From Myxococcales bacterium (GTDB taxonomy: Bacteria; Myxococcota_A; Polyangia; Fen-1088), in contig PMZX01000020.1 of NCBI GenBank assembly GCA_003170035.1, forward strand, positions 2,770 through 7,869: a DNA stretch of 5,100 nucleotides, in the 5' to 3' direction. Under the pieces are notes generated by a model. The model saw only the letters and a program-made list of their open reading frames with translations. It had not been told where the DNA came from and did not search any database. Below, piece by piece: positions 4,470 to 5,100 of the stretch (within the stretch, counting starts at the first letter, position 1; every line of letters starts with the position of its first letter). Made by a program: the position numbers and the translations under genes.

Positions 4470-5100
4470 TGCAGACCTACGACGTGGACAAGGCCGAGCA
4501 ATACCTGCGGGCCAAGATCGCGGGTGCTGGCCTGGTGCCACCAGATCGGCTCGTCGGCGACGGCAAGATCCACCGCATCGACGCCGAGGGGAAGGCCGGG
4601 AAAAAGGACGGCTTCTACGTCTTCCACACCGACGGCGTGCCGGCTGGCGCGTTCGGTGACTGGCACACGGGCAGCAAGGACAATTTCGAGCAGTGGTGTG
4701 CGGTAGACGTTCGCGACCTGACGCCGCTTGAATACGACCACCACAAGGCGGTCATGTCCGCGGACAAGCGCGAGCGCGAGGCCGAAGACGCCAAACGGAA
4801 GGCACAGGCCAGGGAGCAGGCCCGGCGCATATGGGACGACTCGGAGCCGGTCGCCAGCCACCCGTACCTATCGCGGAAGGGAGTGCAGAGCTATGGACTC
4901 AGGCAGGCGAAAGACGGGCGGCTCGTGGTCCCGCTGGTCGATGCGGATGCCGAGATCCACACGCTTCAGTTCATCTCGGCGACCAAAAACGCCGAAGGCA
5001 AAGACAAGCTGTACCTGGCCGGCGGCGACGTTGCGGGCAAGTGGTTCTGGATCGGGAAGCCCGGCGAGATCGTCTGCATCGCCGAGGGCTACGCGACGGG
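4469..5100 (+). CDS. TOPRIM-domain primase or primase-helicase, N-terminal part (3' truncated by the window)
   Basis: The frame from ATG 4469 stays open to the window end, giving 210 whole codons. The N-terminal part has VGDGKIHR and DGFYVFHTDGVPAGAFGDWHTG (about 29-68), the entry region of phage and plasmid primases of the TraC/P4-alpha-like kind. A charged helical stretch follows (about 95-125, rich in K, R, E, A), then SHPYLSRKGV (130-139), GRLVVPLVDADAEI and KWFWIGKPGE. The last residues, IVCIAEGYAT, reach the first TOPRIM motif, with Glu206-Gly207 as the metal-binding start. No cysteine zinc finger is visible in the part seen. Relatives make RNA primers for phage DNA synthesis and often carry a helicase domain further on, which cannot be checked here. 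The start overlaps the initiator stop by 1 nt, so the two are coupled. Confidence 0.88.
   Translation, partial: MQTYDVDKAEQYLRAKIAGAGLVPPDRLVGDGKIHRIDAEGKAGKKDGFYVFHTDGVPAGAFGDWHTGSKDNFEQWCAVDVRDLTPLEYDHHKAVMSADKREREAEDAKRKAQAREQARRIWDDSEPVASHPYLSRKGVQSYGLRQAKDGRLVVPLVDADAEIHTLQFISATKNAEGKDKLYLAGGDVAGKWFWIGKPGEIVCIAEGYAT

Noticed and set aside
4319..4861. 180-codon open frame on the - strand over the initiator and primase
   Set aside because: It is antisense to the recognisable primase N-terminus, with no domain of its own.

Overview
The window is GC-rich (about 60% by eye), and every credible gene is on the + strand. Genes are packed end to end with 1-nt or 4-nt start/stop overlaps (TGATG, ATGA) or gaps of a few bases. 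This packing and the gene content point to the DNA-metabolism and replication block of a tailed phage or prophage, probably of a high-GC bacterium. The host cannot be named from this sequence. No structural, integrase, tRNA, rRNA, CRISPR or insertion-sequence feature is visible.

Layout. Positions 1-134 hold the C-terminal tail of an unrecognised protein. Positions 152-310 hold a small zinc-ribbon protein resembling the Lar restriction-alleviation family. A doubtful 22-codon micro-ORF (307-375) bridges to an SF2/SNF2-type helicase (372-1814). The helicase overlaps a DNA methyltransferase (1793-2779), which in turn overlaps a small protein resembling the DNA-binding domain IV of DnaA (2776-3132). 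A roughly 130-base gap (3133-3262) holds a 10-bp palindrome, a perfect 13-bp inverted repeat, a weak promoter candidate and small overlapping ORFs. It is followed by an HNH endonuclease (3263-3613), a replication-initiator-like winged-helix protein (3615-4469), and the N-terminal 210 codons of a TOPRIM primase or primase-helicase that runs off the window end (4469 onward).

How the genes may work together. The first half looks like DNA modification and restriction evasion (Lar-like protein, helicase, methyltransferase). The second half looks like replication start (DnaA-like DNA-binding protein, initiator with a repeat-bearing linker, primase). The most interesting non-coding signal is a cluster of three imperfect tandem repeats plus a small hairpin inside the linker-coding part of the initiator gene, the same relative place as the lambda origin inside gene O. 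The 3132-3206 palindrome and inverted-repeat cluster is a second candidate regulatory site. These functional links are inference. The motifs and gene junctions are read directly from the sequence.
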